Part shown: one piece after another, positions 54,939 through 63,304 of the stretch
Position numbering within the stretch: position 1 is the first letter of the stretch
Layout of the letters: every line of letters starts with the position of its first letter
From: Phycisphaerales bacterium
GTDB taxonomy: Bacteria; Planctomycetota; Phycisphaerae; Phycisphaerales; UBA1924
Length of the DNA: 64,000 nt
Reading direction: 5' to 3'
Assembly (NCBI GenBank): GCA_020845755.1
Contig: JADLFE010000052.1
Location: forward strand, 1-64,000
The notes under the pieces: generated by a model
Told to the model about the DNA's origin: nothing
The model's database searches: none
What the model saw: the letters and a program-made list of their open reading frames with translations, nothing else
Translations under genes and position numbers: made by a program

Positions 54939-56405
54939 ATGACGAGGGAGATCGGGAACGGACTGGGCGGCATGGCCAGCGTTGTCGCGGGGGCCTTTGC
55001 GGGAGCGGTGGCGATCGGAATTGCCTTCGCCGGGCAGGGTGGGGAGGTGTTGAGGGCGAGCGGTGCACAGCCTGCGGCGCGAGAGACGACGCGTGCGGGC
55101 GGGTGCGATGCGATCGCGACGTTCGATCAGGGGCTGGTGGCGGCGCGGGTGGTGTATGTGTCGGAGGCGGGTGATGATCGCGTGGGAGATGGAACGCGGG
55201 AGCGGCCGCTGGCGACGATTCAGGCGGCGGCGAAGCGTGCGTCGCCCGGGACAGCGATCAGGCTTCTCGCTGGAACGTATCGCGGCGGGGCGTACCTCGA
55301 GGGGCTACGCGGGCGGCGCGATGCGCCGATCTGGATCGGAGGCGAGGCGGGCGAGCGGGCAGTGATCGAGGGCGGTGGTGAGGCGGTGCATCTTTCGCGA
55401 GCGGCGTATGTGGTGGTGCATGATCTGGAGGTGCGGGGGACGGCGAACAACGGGATCAACAGCGACGACGGCGGGCGGTATGAGGATTCGGAGGCCGCGT
55501 GTCAGCAGGTGTTTCGGGGGCTGAAGATCCACGACGTGGGGAGCGACGGGAACCAGGACGGCCTGAAGTTGTCGGGCGTGCGCGGGTTTGCGGTGATCGA
55601 TTGCGAGATATCGCGATGCGGCGGGCGCGGATCGGGGTCGGGCGTGGACATGGTTGGCTGTCACGATGGCGTGATCGCACGATCGAAGTTCGTTGATCTC
55701 TCGGCGAATGGTGTGCAGGCCAAGGGCGGAACGAGCGACGTCATGGTCACGCGGTGCTGGATGGAACGTGCGGGTCAGCGTTCGATCAACATCGGCGGAT
55801 CAACGGGGCTGGAGTATTTTCGCCCCGCGATTTCGCGGAACGGGCCGAACGCCGAGGCGCGGCGGATCCGCGTGGTTGCGAACGTCTTCGTGGGATCGGA
55901 CGCGCCGATCGCGTTTGTGGGCGCGACGGATTGCGAAGTGACGCACAACACGATCGTTGATCCCGGACGGTGGGTGGTGCGCATCCTGCAGGAATCGGTC
56001 ACGAGGGACGGGGTTGAATTCGAGGCGTGCGGGCGGAACACGTTTGCGGCGAACATCGTGAGCTTCAGGAGTGGGATGCTGCGGACGGGTGTGAACGTCG
56101 GCGCGAACGTCGACGCCGGCTCGTTCGTGTTCGAGCGGAACCTGTGGTTTGCGAGCGACAAGCCCGGATCATCGCGGCTGGAGCTGCCGGTGAGGGAACA
56201 GGGCGGGGTGGTTGGAATTGATCCACGGTTTCGCGATGTCGCGGGCGGGGACTACTCGATCTGCGCCCATAGCGGCGCGGCGGGGCGCGGTGGGAAGTCG
56301 GGCGAAGGTGCAGGGGATTTTGCGGGAGCGTGCTATCGGGGCCAGTCCGCGATCGGCGCGTTTGAAGTGGATGAGACGAGGAAGTGCGGATGCGGGGGGA
56401 AGTAA
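54939..56405 (+). CDS. Secreted parallel beta-helix protein (right-handed, DUF1565-like)
   Basis: About 488 residues from the ATG at 54939. A glycine/alanine-rich export segment (ASVVAGAFAGAVAIGIAFAG) is followed by VVYVSEAGDDRVGDGTRERPLATIQAAAKRASPGTAIRLLAGTYRG, the opening strand typical of pectate-lyase-like right-handed beta-helices, and then short repeating turns (VHDLEVRGTANNGINSDDGG, NQDGLKLSGVRGFAVIDCEISRCGG, VGCHDGVIARSKFVDLSANGVQAKGG). A Cys-rich C-terminus (GACYRGQSAIGAFEVDE, KCGCGGK) closes it. It might bind or cut an acidic polysaccharide, but no catalytic residues can be assigned. It is the only plus-strand gene between two minus-strand metabolic genes and runs tail-to-tail into the hydratase. 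Confidence 0.78.
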   Translation: MTREIGNGLGGMASVVAGAFAGAVAIGIAFAGQGGEVLRASGAQPAARETTRAGGCDAIATFDQGLVAARVVYVSEAGDDRVGDGTRERPLATIQAAAKRASPGTAIRLLAGTYRGGAYLEGLRGRRDAPIWIGGEAGERAVIEGGGEAVHLSRAAYVVVHDLEVRGTANNGINSDDGGRYEDSEAACQQVFRGLKIHDVGSDGNQDGLKLSGVRGFAVIDCEISRCGGRGSGSGVDMVGCHDGVIARSKFVDLSANGVQAKGGTSDVMVTRCWMERAGQRSINIGGSTGLEYFRPAISRNGPNAEARRIRVVANVFVGSDAPIAFVGATDCEVTHNTIVDPGRWVVRILQESVTRDGVEFEACGRNTFAANIVSFRSGMLRTGVNVGANVDAGSFVFERNLWFASDKPGSSRLELPVREQGGVVGIDPRFRDVAGGDYSICAHSGAAGRGGKSGEGAGDFAGACYRGQSAIGAFEVDETRKCGCGGK

Positions 56406-56425
56406 GCGAGCGGCTTGATGGCACG

Positions 56426-58444
56426 CTAGGTCGCGGTGGACTTGAGCCTGCTTGCAACCACGGCTTCGGCTCCGCCTGCGACGACGAGTTCCTGGGCGAC
56501 GCGGGAGAGGGCGGGGAATGAGAACGATGCGCTCTTCCCCGCGAGTGAAAGCACCAACGCGCCCTTGGTGAAGTCGATCTCGATCGCGCCGGTGTCGATG
56601 GTTCGCGTGCCGGCGGGGGCGGACTTGAGCGAGCGGATGTAGGAGACGAGTTCGGGACATTCGAAGACAACGAAGCCGTTGTTGAAGGCGTTGCGCTTGT
56701 AGGTTTCGGAGAAGCTCGCGGCGATAACGCAGGGGATGCCGAAGTGTTTGAGGGCGGTGGCGGCCTGTTCGCGGCTGGAACCGGTGCCGAAGTTCAACCC
56801 GCCGATGACGACGTCGCCGGGCTTGGCCTTGGCGCGGAAGTCGGCGTCGTAGTTTTCGAAGATGACGGCGGCCATCTGCTCCTTGGTCATGGCGTCGTTG
56901 TAGGTGTGTTTGCCGGCGTAGATGCCGTCGGTGTTGAGGTTGTCCTTGTCGAAGAACCAGGCGCGGCCGCGGACGACGGCGGGGAATCCGGCGATGACCT
57001 CGAACGATCTGGTCGCGGCGGGCGTGGGCGCGGACGTGGTTGCGGAAGACCTGATGGTGCTGGCGATCTTTGTCGGCGTGAATTTGGTAGGTGAGCAGAT
57101 CGAGCCGGCGACGGCGCTGGCGGCGACGACGGCGGGGGAGCCGAGATAGACCAGGCCGTTTTTGTCGCCCATGCGACCTTCGAAGTTGCGGTTGGTGGCG
57201 CTGATGCCGACCTCGCCGGCCTTGATGGTGCCGCGGCCCAGGCCGATGCACGTGCCGCAGCCGGGCGGGAGTTCGATCGCGCCGGCGTCCAGCAGGGCCT
57301 GCCAGTGGCCGAGGCGCTGGGCCTCGCGCTGGATGGCGGCGCTGGCGGCGGCGACAAAGAACTCGACACCCTCGGCGACGCGCTTCCCGCGGACGGCATC
57401 GGCGGCGATGGCGAGGTCTTCGAGCCGCCCGTTGACGCAAGACATCAGCCACGCCTTATTGATCTTGACGTGCTTTGCTTCGATCTCGGGGAGCGAGGTC
57501 ATGGCTTTGACGTCGTTTGGCCCGGAGACGTGGGGGACGATCGAGGAGAGATCGATTTCGAGCTCGACGGCGTAGCGTGCGTCCGCGTCGGCGGAGAGAT
57601 TAGAACGATCGTTCCACCATGCGTCGACGTCGGCGCGGGTGTAGCCGGAGCGAGAGCCACCGCGGCGGACGCCGGGGCGATTGGGCGCGGTGAAGGAATC
57701 GGCGAGATTGAGCAGGTAATCACGCAGTCGCTCGTCGAACGGGAAGACGCCGGCGAGCGCGCCCCACTCGGTCGACATGTTGGCGATGCTCATTCGCTGG
57801 TCGATGGAAAGGCTGGCGACGCCCTCGCCGGTGAACTCGACGGCGTGGTTGAGGACTTCGTCTTTGTTGAAGACGCCGCAGAGCGCGACGATGACATCCT
57901 TGCCGACGACGCCGTCGCGGAGTTTGCCCTTGAGGACGACGCGGGCGACGGGCGGGACCTGCCACCAGGTGGTGGCGGTGGCCCAGAGGCTGGCGGCGTC
58001 GGTACGGACGACGGGCGAGCCGAGGCAGGCGAGCGCGCCGTAGAGGTTGGAATGGCTGTCGCTTCCGACGACCATGGAGCCGGGGCGGACGTAGCCCTGT
58101 TCGACCATGACCTGGTGGCTGATGCCGGTGCCGGCGGGATAGAAGTCGACGTTGTGCTCGTTTGCGAAGGCCTCGATCTTGGCGTACTTACCGAGATTCT
58201 CCGGCGTGGTGTTCTGGATGTCGTGGTCGATCGCAAAGACGGGCTGGTGGGGGTCGTAGATCTTCGGAGGCAGGCCGGCGCTCTTGAAGATCTCGCGGAA
58301 CTTCGGGATGACCGCGCCGGTGTTGTCGTGGGTCATCACGTGGCGCGGGCGGATGATGATGAAGTCTCCGCTGTGCGCGGAATCACCGGGGCGGAGGCCC
58401 TCGGCGTGACGCGTCGCGAGTTTTTCGACGAGCGTGAGCGGCAT
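56426..58444 (-). CDS. Aconitase/3-isopropylmalate dehydratase-type hydratase, large and small domains fused
   Basis: 672 residues. The large-subunit part contains IIIRPRHVMTHDNTGAVIPKF, FAIDHDIQNTTPENLGKYA and GSDSHSNLYGALACLG, and the 4Fe-4S cysteines in SCVNGRLEDL and PPGCGTCIGLG with NRNFEGRMGDK. The small, swivelling domain follows in the same chain (AKPGDVVIGGLNFGTGSSREQAATALKHFGIPCVIAASFSETYKRNAFNNGF). It should isomerise a hydroxy-tricarboxylate via an alkene intermediate; the homoaconitase/isopropylmalate-dehydratase branch fits best by the large domain. The 58445-58498 gap leads to tryptophanase. No homocitrate synthase or LysW is in the window, so a lysine route is not shown. Confidence 0.82.
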   Translation of the reverse strand: MPLTLVEKLATRHAEGLRPGDSAHSGDFIIIRPRHVMTHDNTGAVIPKFREIFKSAGLPPKIYDPHQPVFAIDHDIQNTTPENLGKYAKIEAFANEHNVDFYPAGTGISHQVMVEQGYVRPGSMVVGSDSHSNLYGALACLGSPVVRTDAASLWATATTWWQVPPVARVVLKGKLRDGVVGKDVIVALCGVFNKDEVLNHAVEFTGEGVASLSIDQRMSIANMSTEWGALAGVFPFDERLRDYLLNLADSFTAPNRPGVRRGGSRSGYTRADVDAWWNDRSNLSADADARYAVELEIDLSSIVPHVSGPNDVKAMTSLPEIEAKHVKINKAWLMSCVNGRLEDLAIAADAVRGKRVAEGVEFFVAAASAAIQREAQRLGHWQALLDAGAIELPPGCGTCIGLGRGTIKAGEVGISATNRNFEGRMGDKNGLVYLGSPAVVAASAVAGSICSPTKFTPTKIASTIRSSATTSAPTPAATRSFEVIAGFPAVVRGRAWFFDKDNLNTDGIYAGKHTYNDAMTKEQMAAVIFENYDADFRAKAKPGDVVIGGLNFGTGSSREQAATALKHFGIPCVIAASFSETYKRNAFNNGFVVFECPELVSYIRSLKSAPAGTRTIDTGAIEIDFTKGALVLSLAGKSASFSFPALSRVAQELVVAGGAEAVVASRLKSTAT

Positions 58445-58498
58445 GGTTGTCGGTCCCCGGCCGGGAAGGCCGATTGTGTGATGCTGAACGAGGATGGA

Positions 58499-59851
58499 TT
58501 ACATCTCTTCGAACTTGGCGGTGAAGTGGCGGAGCACGTCGGGCGCTTCGACGATGCGGATGCCGCGGAGTTCGTTGCGTTTACTGAAGAGAGCGGCGGC
58601 GGCCTCGGCGACGTAGTCGATGTGGCTCTGGGTGTAGACGCGGCGGGGAATGGCGAGGCGCACGAGCTCCATGTCGGGGCGGCGGCTGGGACCGAACATC
58701 ACGCTGCCGATCTCGCAGGCGCGGATGCCGCCGGCGCGGTACAAGCCGCAGACGACGGCCTGGCCGGGGAAGTGCTCGCGCGGGATGTGGGGGGCGAAGT
58801 GGCAGGCGTCGATGTAGATGGCGTGGCCGCCCGGCGGCTCGATGATCTGGATGCCGGCGCGCAGGAGTTTTTCGCCGAGGTATTCGACGCTTCGGACGCG
58901 GTAACTGAGGTAGTCGGGCTCGACAACTTCGGCGAATCCCTGGGCCATGGCGTCGAGGTCGCGTCCGGCCAAGCCGCCGTAGGTGACGTACCCCTCGGTG
59001 AGGATGAGGGAGTTGCAGGCCTTTCGGAAGAGGTCGTGATCGCGGATGAGGAGCAGGCCGCCGATGTTGACCAGGCCGTCCTTCTTGGCGGAGATGGTGG
59101 CGCCGTCGGCGAGATCGAACATCTGTCGCGCGATCTCGCGTGGGGAGTGATTTTCGAAGCCGGGCTCGCGTTGGCGGATAAACCAGGCGTTTTCGGCGAA
59201 GCGGCAGGCGTCGAGGTAGAGGGGGATCTTGAGGCGGTCGCAGATGCGGCGGACGTCGATGATGTTCTGCATCGAGACGGGCTGTCCGCCGCTGGTGTTG
59301 TTGGTGATGGTGAGCATGACGAGCGGGATGCGGTCGCGCCCGACCTTGTCGATGAGGCGCTCGAGGCCCGCGATGTCCATGTTGCCCTTGAACGGGTGGC
59401 GGCTGCGCGGATCGTGGGCCTCGGGGATGGCAAGGTCGACGGCCTCGGCGCCGGAGTGCTCGGCGTTGGCGCGGGTGGTGTCGAAGTGGGCGTTGTTGGG
59501 GATGACCTTGCCCTTACCGCCGACGAGTTCAAAGAGGATTCGCTCGCTGGCGCGTCCCTGGTGGGTGGGGAGGATCTGGCTGAAGCCGGTGAGGTCGTGG
59601 AGGACGTGCTGAAGTCGGAAGAAGGACTGGCTTCCGGCGTATGACTCATCGCCGCGCATGATGCCGGCCCACTGCTCGCTGCTCATAGCGCTAGTGCCGG
59701 AGTCGGTGAGGAGGTCGATGATGACGTCCTGAGCGTGGATGAGGAAGGTGTTGAAGTGGGCGCGGCGGAGGATCTCCTCGCGTTGCACCGCGGTGGTCAT
59801 GCGGATGGGCTCGACCGACTTGACGCGAAATGGCTCGATGATCGTTTTCAT
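58499..59851 (-). CDS. tnaA: Tryptophanase (PLP-dependent L-tryptophan indole-lyase)
   Basis: 450 residues from the ATG at 59851, two bases after the saccharopine-like gene stop. Diagnostic blocks: EPFRVKSVEPIRM, IIDLLTDSGTSAMSSEQWAGIMRGDESYAGS, TNNTSGGQPVSM, ARQMFDLADGATISAKKDGLVNIGG with adjacent Lys256-Lys257 (PLP lysine) and GGLAGRDLDAMAQG. The tail ends LRHFTAKFEEM; a His here is typical of tryptophanase (His463 in E. coli), whereas tyrosine phenol-lyase has Phe in this place, so tryptophanase is preferred. It cleaves Trp to indole, pyruvate and ammonia and can act on other beta-substituted amino acids. No leader peptide (tnaC) is visible upstream because of the tightly linked gene. Confidence 0.85.
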   Translation of the reverse strand: MKTIIEPFRVKSVEPIRMTTAVQREEILRRAHFNTFLIHAQDVIIDLLTDSGTSAMSSEQWAGIMRGDESYAGSQSFFRLQHVLHDLTGFSQILPTHQGRASERILFELVGGKGKVIPNNAHFDTTRANAEHSGAEAVDLAIPEAHDPRSRHPFKGNMDIAGLERLIDKVGRDRIPLVMLTITNNTSGGQPVSMQNIIDVRRICDRLKIPLYLDACRFAENAWFIRQREPGFENHSPREIARQMFDLADGATISAKKDGLVNIGGLLLIRDHDLFRKACNSLILTEGYVTYGGLAGRDLDAMAQGFAEVVEPDYLSYRVRSVEYLGEKLLRAGIQIIEPPGGHAIYIDACHFAPHIPREHFPGQAVVCGLYRAGGIRACEIGSVMFGPSRRPDMELVRLAIPRRVYTQSHIDYVAEAAAALFSKRNELRGIRIVEAPDVLRHFTAKFEEM

Positions 59852-59853
59852 TT

Positions 59854-61050
59854 TTAGCGTTTGAGCGAGGCTTCGAGGGATTCGGGCGATTCGTATGCGC
59901 GGCCGAAGGGCGTCTTGTTGAAGGCATCGAGCGGGCACTGTTCCTGGCGGACGAAGCCGGTCTGGGGGAGCACGCCGCGGCGGTGGAGATCGACCATGGC
60001 GCAGACACCGGCGGCGGTGGTGAGTTCGATGGCGGGCCAGGCGCGTCCGAACATGTTGACGGCGCGGATGGCGCGCTTGAAGTTGACCTGCTGGCGGTAC
60101 CCGTCCTTGATGCCGATGCAGTTGATGAACACGATCACGACGTCCTGCAGGGTGCGGGCGATGGCGTGATCGAGAAGGTCCATGGCGAGTTTGCGGTCGA
60201 AGACACGGCCGTTGGCGTCGGGGCGTGCGTGCTCGATACCCAAGCGGAGGTCCTGGAGCAGGAACTTCATGAGATTGCGGTGCCCGGGGTAGCGGATGGT
60301 CTTGTAGGCGATGCGAGATTCATCGACGACCTTCTTGTCGTCCTGGAGCGTGTCGATGAGGCTGCCCACGCCGCCGGAGGTGTAGAAGGCTTCGTACTCG
60401 ACACCTTCGAAACTGAAGTTCTCGAGTCCTTCGAGGGCTGGGAGGCGGGCCATCTTGCCATCGAGCATGACGTTGCAGGGCTCGCAGTATTCGTTGACGA
60501 CGCCGGCGGTGGACCATGTGACGTTGTAGTGGAGGGCGTTGGTGGGGAACTGAGGGAGGGCGCCGACGCGGAGGGTGAGTTCGTGAATCTCGCTGAAATT
60601 CCGTGCGACGTCGTAGGCGGCGATGGCGATGTAGCCGGGCGCCAGGCCGCACTGCGGGACGAGCGCAACCTTGGCCCCGTCAGCGATGGCGCGGACGCGA
60701 TCGGTGGTCTCGACGTCTTCGGTGACGTCGAAGTAGTGAACGCCCAGGGCGGCGGCGTCCTCGGCGATGCCGGCGACGAGGTCAAAGGGGAGCATGCAGA
60801 TGAGGTAGTCCATGCCCTTGAGGAGTTCGCGGACAGCGGCGCGGTTGGTGGCGTCGACCTGCTTGGTGGCGAACTCGATCTTGTGCGAGACCATCGTCTT
60901 GAGACGTGCGAGGTTGGCCTCGGTTTCCTTCAGGTTGCCGGCGTCGCGATCGGCGATGACGATGGAATAGGCGCCTTCGCCGCAGGCGAGCAGGAGCTCC
61001 GCGACCGATTTGCCGACTTTGCCGCCGCCAAGGACCAGTACACGCTTCAT
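59854..61050 (-). CDS. Saccharopine dehydrogenase family protein
   Basis: 398 residues. The N-terminal Rossmann fold (RVLVLGGGKVGKSVAELLLACGEGAYSIVIADRD) and FDVTEDVETTDRVRAIADGAKVALVPQCGLAPGYIAIAAYDVARNF are typical of saccharopine dehydrogenase/reductase relatives, with the C-terminal block VNFKRAIRAVNMFGRAWPAIELTTAAGVCAMVDLHRRGVLPQTGFVRQE. It is NAD(P)-dependent and acts on amino-acid-type substrates joined at a secondary amine; saccharopine itself is not proven. Directly followed (two bases) by tryptophanase, with an HD-type gene 111 bp upstream, it may act on an amine made or consumed near the aromatic amino-acid pathway. Confidence 0.8.
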   Translation of the reverse strand: MKRVLVLGGGKVGKSVAELLLACGEGAYSIVIADRDAGNLKETEANLARLKTMVSHKIEFATKQVDATNRAAVRELLKGMDYLICMLPFDLVAGIAEDAAALGVHYFDVTEDVETTDRVRAIADGAKVALVPQCGLAPGYIAIAAYDVARNFSEIHELTLRVGALPQFPTNALHYNVTWSTAGVVNEYCEPCNVMLDGKMARLPALEGLENFSFEGVEYEAFYTSGGVGSLIDTLQDDKKVVDESRIAYKTIRYPGHRNLMKFLLQDLRLGIEHARPDANGRVFDRKLAMDLLDHAIARTLQDVVIVFINCIGIKDGYRQQVNFKRAIRAVNMFGRAWPAIELTTAAGVCAMVDLHRRGVLPQTGFVRQEQCPLDAFNKTPFGRAYESPESLEASLKR

Positions 61051-61161
61051 GTTGACCTCCGCTCTATTTCAGGTGTTCTTGGTGTGTTCCCGTAGGTATG
61101 GGGCGGGATCGTAGCGTTCTCGCGCGTGAGCGCGGAGTGCGCGTTTCCCTCCGCTGTTTAG

Positions 61162-61764
61162 TTAGCCTTCTTTTCGCAAGCTCTGGGCCTTCTTGCCCAG
61201 GACCTTGGCGATGTCGAAATCGATGAAGTCGGCGTGATGGAAGATCCAACTCTCGATGGTGCGTTCGACCTTATCGCCCTCGTGGCTGTGGGTGGCGACG
61301 ATGTGCATGACTTCCGCGGGGATCCCGTGCTTGTAGCAGAGCGCCACGCCGCTGAAGGGATGGCGGAGCATGTCGCCGAAGTGTCCCTTGATGACCTTTC
61401 CGGCGGCGTCCTTGTCGAACTCGAGCATCTTGCCGACGTCGGCCAGGAGCGAGCCGGCGATGAGGTAATCGAGGTTGACCGGGACGCGCGAGCCGAAGAC
61501 CTCTCCCAGAACGCGAGAGATCGCGATGCACTGCTTGCAGCAGGAGTTGAGGTGCTCGACAAATCGCATGTCGATGGGGCCGGCCAGGAGGGTGAAGGGG
61601 ATGGCGCGGATTTCGTCGAAGGTCCAGCCCTTGCCGCCGCAGCCTGAGGTGAGCGATTCGTTCCACACCGCGGCGACCTTGTCGCGGAGGGAGGTGTCCT
61701 TGATGTCCATGATGTTGGGGAAGAGTTCCGCGATCTCTCTGGTCGAATAGGAATGGGTGTTCAT
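61162..61764 (-). CDS. HD-domain-like protein lacking the HD-motif histidine
   Basis: About 200 residues from the ATG at 61764. NLDYLIAGSLLADVGKMLEF has the context of the HD motif, but Ala108 replaces the metal-binding His (normally HDxGK). The other HD-type features are kept: EHLNSCC (His71), RHPFSGVALCYKHG and HIVATHSHEGDKVERTIESWIFHHADFIDF. Loss of this ligand suggests that the phosphohydrolase reaction is altered or lost and the protein may serve to bind a nucleotide. It may be co-transcribed with the saccharopine-like gene (111 bp spacing). The ribosome binding site is weak. Confidence 0.7.
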   Translation of the reverse strand: MNTHSYSTREIAELFPNIMDIKDTSLRDKVAAVWNESLTSGCGGKGWTFDEIRAIPFTLLAGPIDMRFVEHLNSCCKQCIAISRVLGEVFGSRVPVNLDYLIAGSLLADVGKMLEFDKDAAGKVIKGHFGDMLRHPFSGVALCYKHGIPAEVMHIVATHSHEGDKVERTIESWIFHHADFIDFDIAKVLGKKAQSLRKEG

Positions 61765-61937
61765 GGGAGAAGGGTACCCACGACCACGCAATGCGGACGG
61801 TTGGATGGGGAAGGACTTTGGCTCGCAGTCGCGGCGAGCGCGCGCGTTCCCAACGCCTGGACATCGACCATGATGCGGCGTCGAAACGGGCTTTCACTCG
61901 ATCTCGTCGCGAATCGGTGGAGGGGGTACGCTCGCGG

Positions 61938-62528
61938 TTACGACCTTCTCCGCCGCCATACCAATGCCCCTACGACGCCGAGCGCTACGCTGGAAGGCGT
62001 GGGCACGGCCACGAAGCGCATTTCGAATGGCTCGCTTTCCATATAGATGCCCGACGCGTCGGTGAACTTGAACCAGATGCTGAACTCGTCGCCGACGTTG
62101 CCGTCGTAGATGTTGTAGACGGGCATGACGTGGAAGAATGGGTGGCCGAGGAAAACTTCGCCGCCGATGGGAAACGGGTCGGGCCCGCCGCCGAAGACCT
62201 GGATGCCGTCGTCCTGCGCGACGAGCACGGCGCGAAGGTCGCTGGCCTCGTCGAGCATGAACAAACCGATGGCCTGATGATCGGCCGAGAGCGATTCGAA
62301 TGCGACCTCTGCGGTCGCGAAGCCGTCGATCCCGCTGAACATGGAGGGCATGACCTCGAACGGCATGGCGTCGTGCGTGTGCATGTGGAGCATGCCCGAG
62401 TCATCGCACCCAGCGGCGAGGATGCTGTGGTCATGTTGGGCCAGCACGGGAGCGGCCGCGAATGCGGCGAACAATGCGAGCCCGGCAGTGGTCAGTGCGG
62501 ACGAACGGGTACCGATCGAATGATGCAT
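61938..62528 (-). CDS. Small secreted protein with PEP-CTERM-like tail
   Basis: 196 residues from the ATG at 62528; AGGAGA lies upstream. It has an export segment (TTAGLALFAAFAAAPVLAQ), then His/Met-rich DHSILAAGCDDSGMLHMHTHDAMPF, a beta-rich body (GIQVFGGGPDPFPIGGEVFLGHPFFHVMPVYNIYDG, FSIWFKFTDASG) and a C-terminal AVPTPSSVALGVVGALVWRRRRS, which matches a PEP-CTERM-type sorting tail. No enzyme family is recognised. The HMHTHD stretch could bind a metal ion. It is divergent from the unknown gene at 62699. Confidence 0.75.
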   Translation of the reverse strand: MHHSIGTRSSALTTAGLALFAAFAAAPVLAQHDHSILAAGCDDSGMLHMHTHDAMPFEVMPSMFSGIDGFATAEVAFESLSADHQAIGLFMLDEASDLRAVLVAQDDGIQVFGGGPDPFPIGGEVFLGHPFFHVMPVYNIYDGNVGDEFSIWFKFTDASGIYMESEPFEMRFVAVPTPSSVALGVVGALVWRRRRS

Positions 62529-62698
62529 GGACTGTCTCCTCTCTTCTCTGCCCGCCAATGTCGCGAAGGCAGGCGGACATTGCAAGCGATTCTGAAGAAG
62601 TCGGTGGGCAACGCCACGCTCCGCGATCTGAACTGTCTCTTATCCGACCTACCGGCCGCAATCCGCATCCGCGCATCCGTTCGTCGGTACGATTCGGC

Positions 62699-63241
62699 AT
62701 GGCCACCCTGCAGCCCTTTGGAGAAGTCCGGGCCGGCGACCTGGAGTGGACGGCACCCTCCGGCCTGAAGCGTGCGTTCATCCTGCATCAAGAGGATCGC
62801 GTCTTTGCGACGCTGGAATGGCGAAGTTCGATCGGCACGCTCGCCGTCGCGACGACCGCCGCCGGCACCTGGTCGTTCAAACGCGTCGGGTTCTTTTCGC
62901 CGCGGGTGACGGTGCGGCGAGCGGGCGCGGTCGACGACGAGGCGGTGTTCAAGCCGACGGGCTGGTGCGGCTCGTCGGGCGAGTTGCGACTTGCCGAACG
63001 CGGCGTGTTGTTCTATCAGCGTGAGGGCTTCTGGTCGTCGACGTGGAAGTTCTGCGAGGCCTCCGGGTCGCCGCTGGTACGCATCGGGGACCGGACGGGC
63101 GTGTTCCGCTGGCGAGCGACGGTCTCGCTGGCCGACAAGGACGATCCGCGGACACCGCTGCTGTCATGTCTTCTGTGGTATCTCGCGGTGCTGGCGCACG
63201 ACGAAGAATCGACGGCGGCGGTGGTTGCGGTGACGGGATAA
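62699..63241 (+). CDS. Unknown cytoplasmic beta-rich protein
   Basis: 180 residues from the ATG at 62699. It starts MATLQPFGEVRAGDLEWTAPSGLKRAF, followed by alternating short hydrophobic strands (RVFATLEWRSSIGTLAVATT, GTWSFKRVGFFSPRVTVR, GELRLAERGVLFYQREGF, STWKFCEASGSPLVRIG), suggesting a mostly beta barrel or tubby/LURP-like fold. That comparison is by pattern only. No signal peptide. It is probably transcribed before the cytochrome/sugar-dehydrogenase-like gene 63 bp on, but the two show no functional link. Confidence 0.6.
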   Translation: MATLQPFGEVRAGDLEWTAPSGLKRAFILHQEDRVFATLEWRSSIGTLAVATTAAGTWSFKRVGFFSPRVTVRRAGAVDDEAVFKPTGWCGSSGELRLAERGVLFYQREGFWSSTWKFCEASGSPLVRIGDRTGVFRWRATVSLADKDDPRTPLLSCLLWYLAVLAHDEESTAAVVAVTG

Positions 63242-63304
63242 GTGGAGCGACGGGGGATCGGGCTCACCCTGCGGGCGTTCCACTCCCCCACTACCATCCC
63301 CGCC

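Noticed and set aside
57305-59644. A 779-codon open frame on the plus strand
   Set aside because: It lies antisense to the hydratase and tryptophanase genes, is Asp/Gly/Val-rich with no family features, and is a shadow of high-GC coding on the other strand.
53614-61050. Alpha-aminoadipate lysine biosynthesis cluster
   Set aside because: No homocitrate synthase, LysW/LysX or aminotransferase is present; only family-level similarity of three genes supports it.
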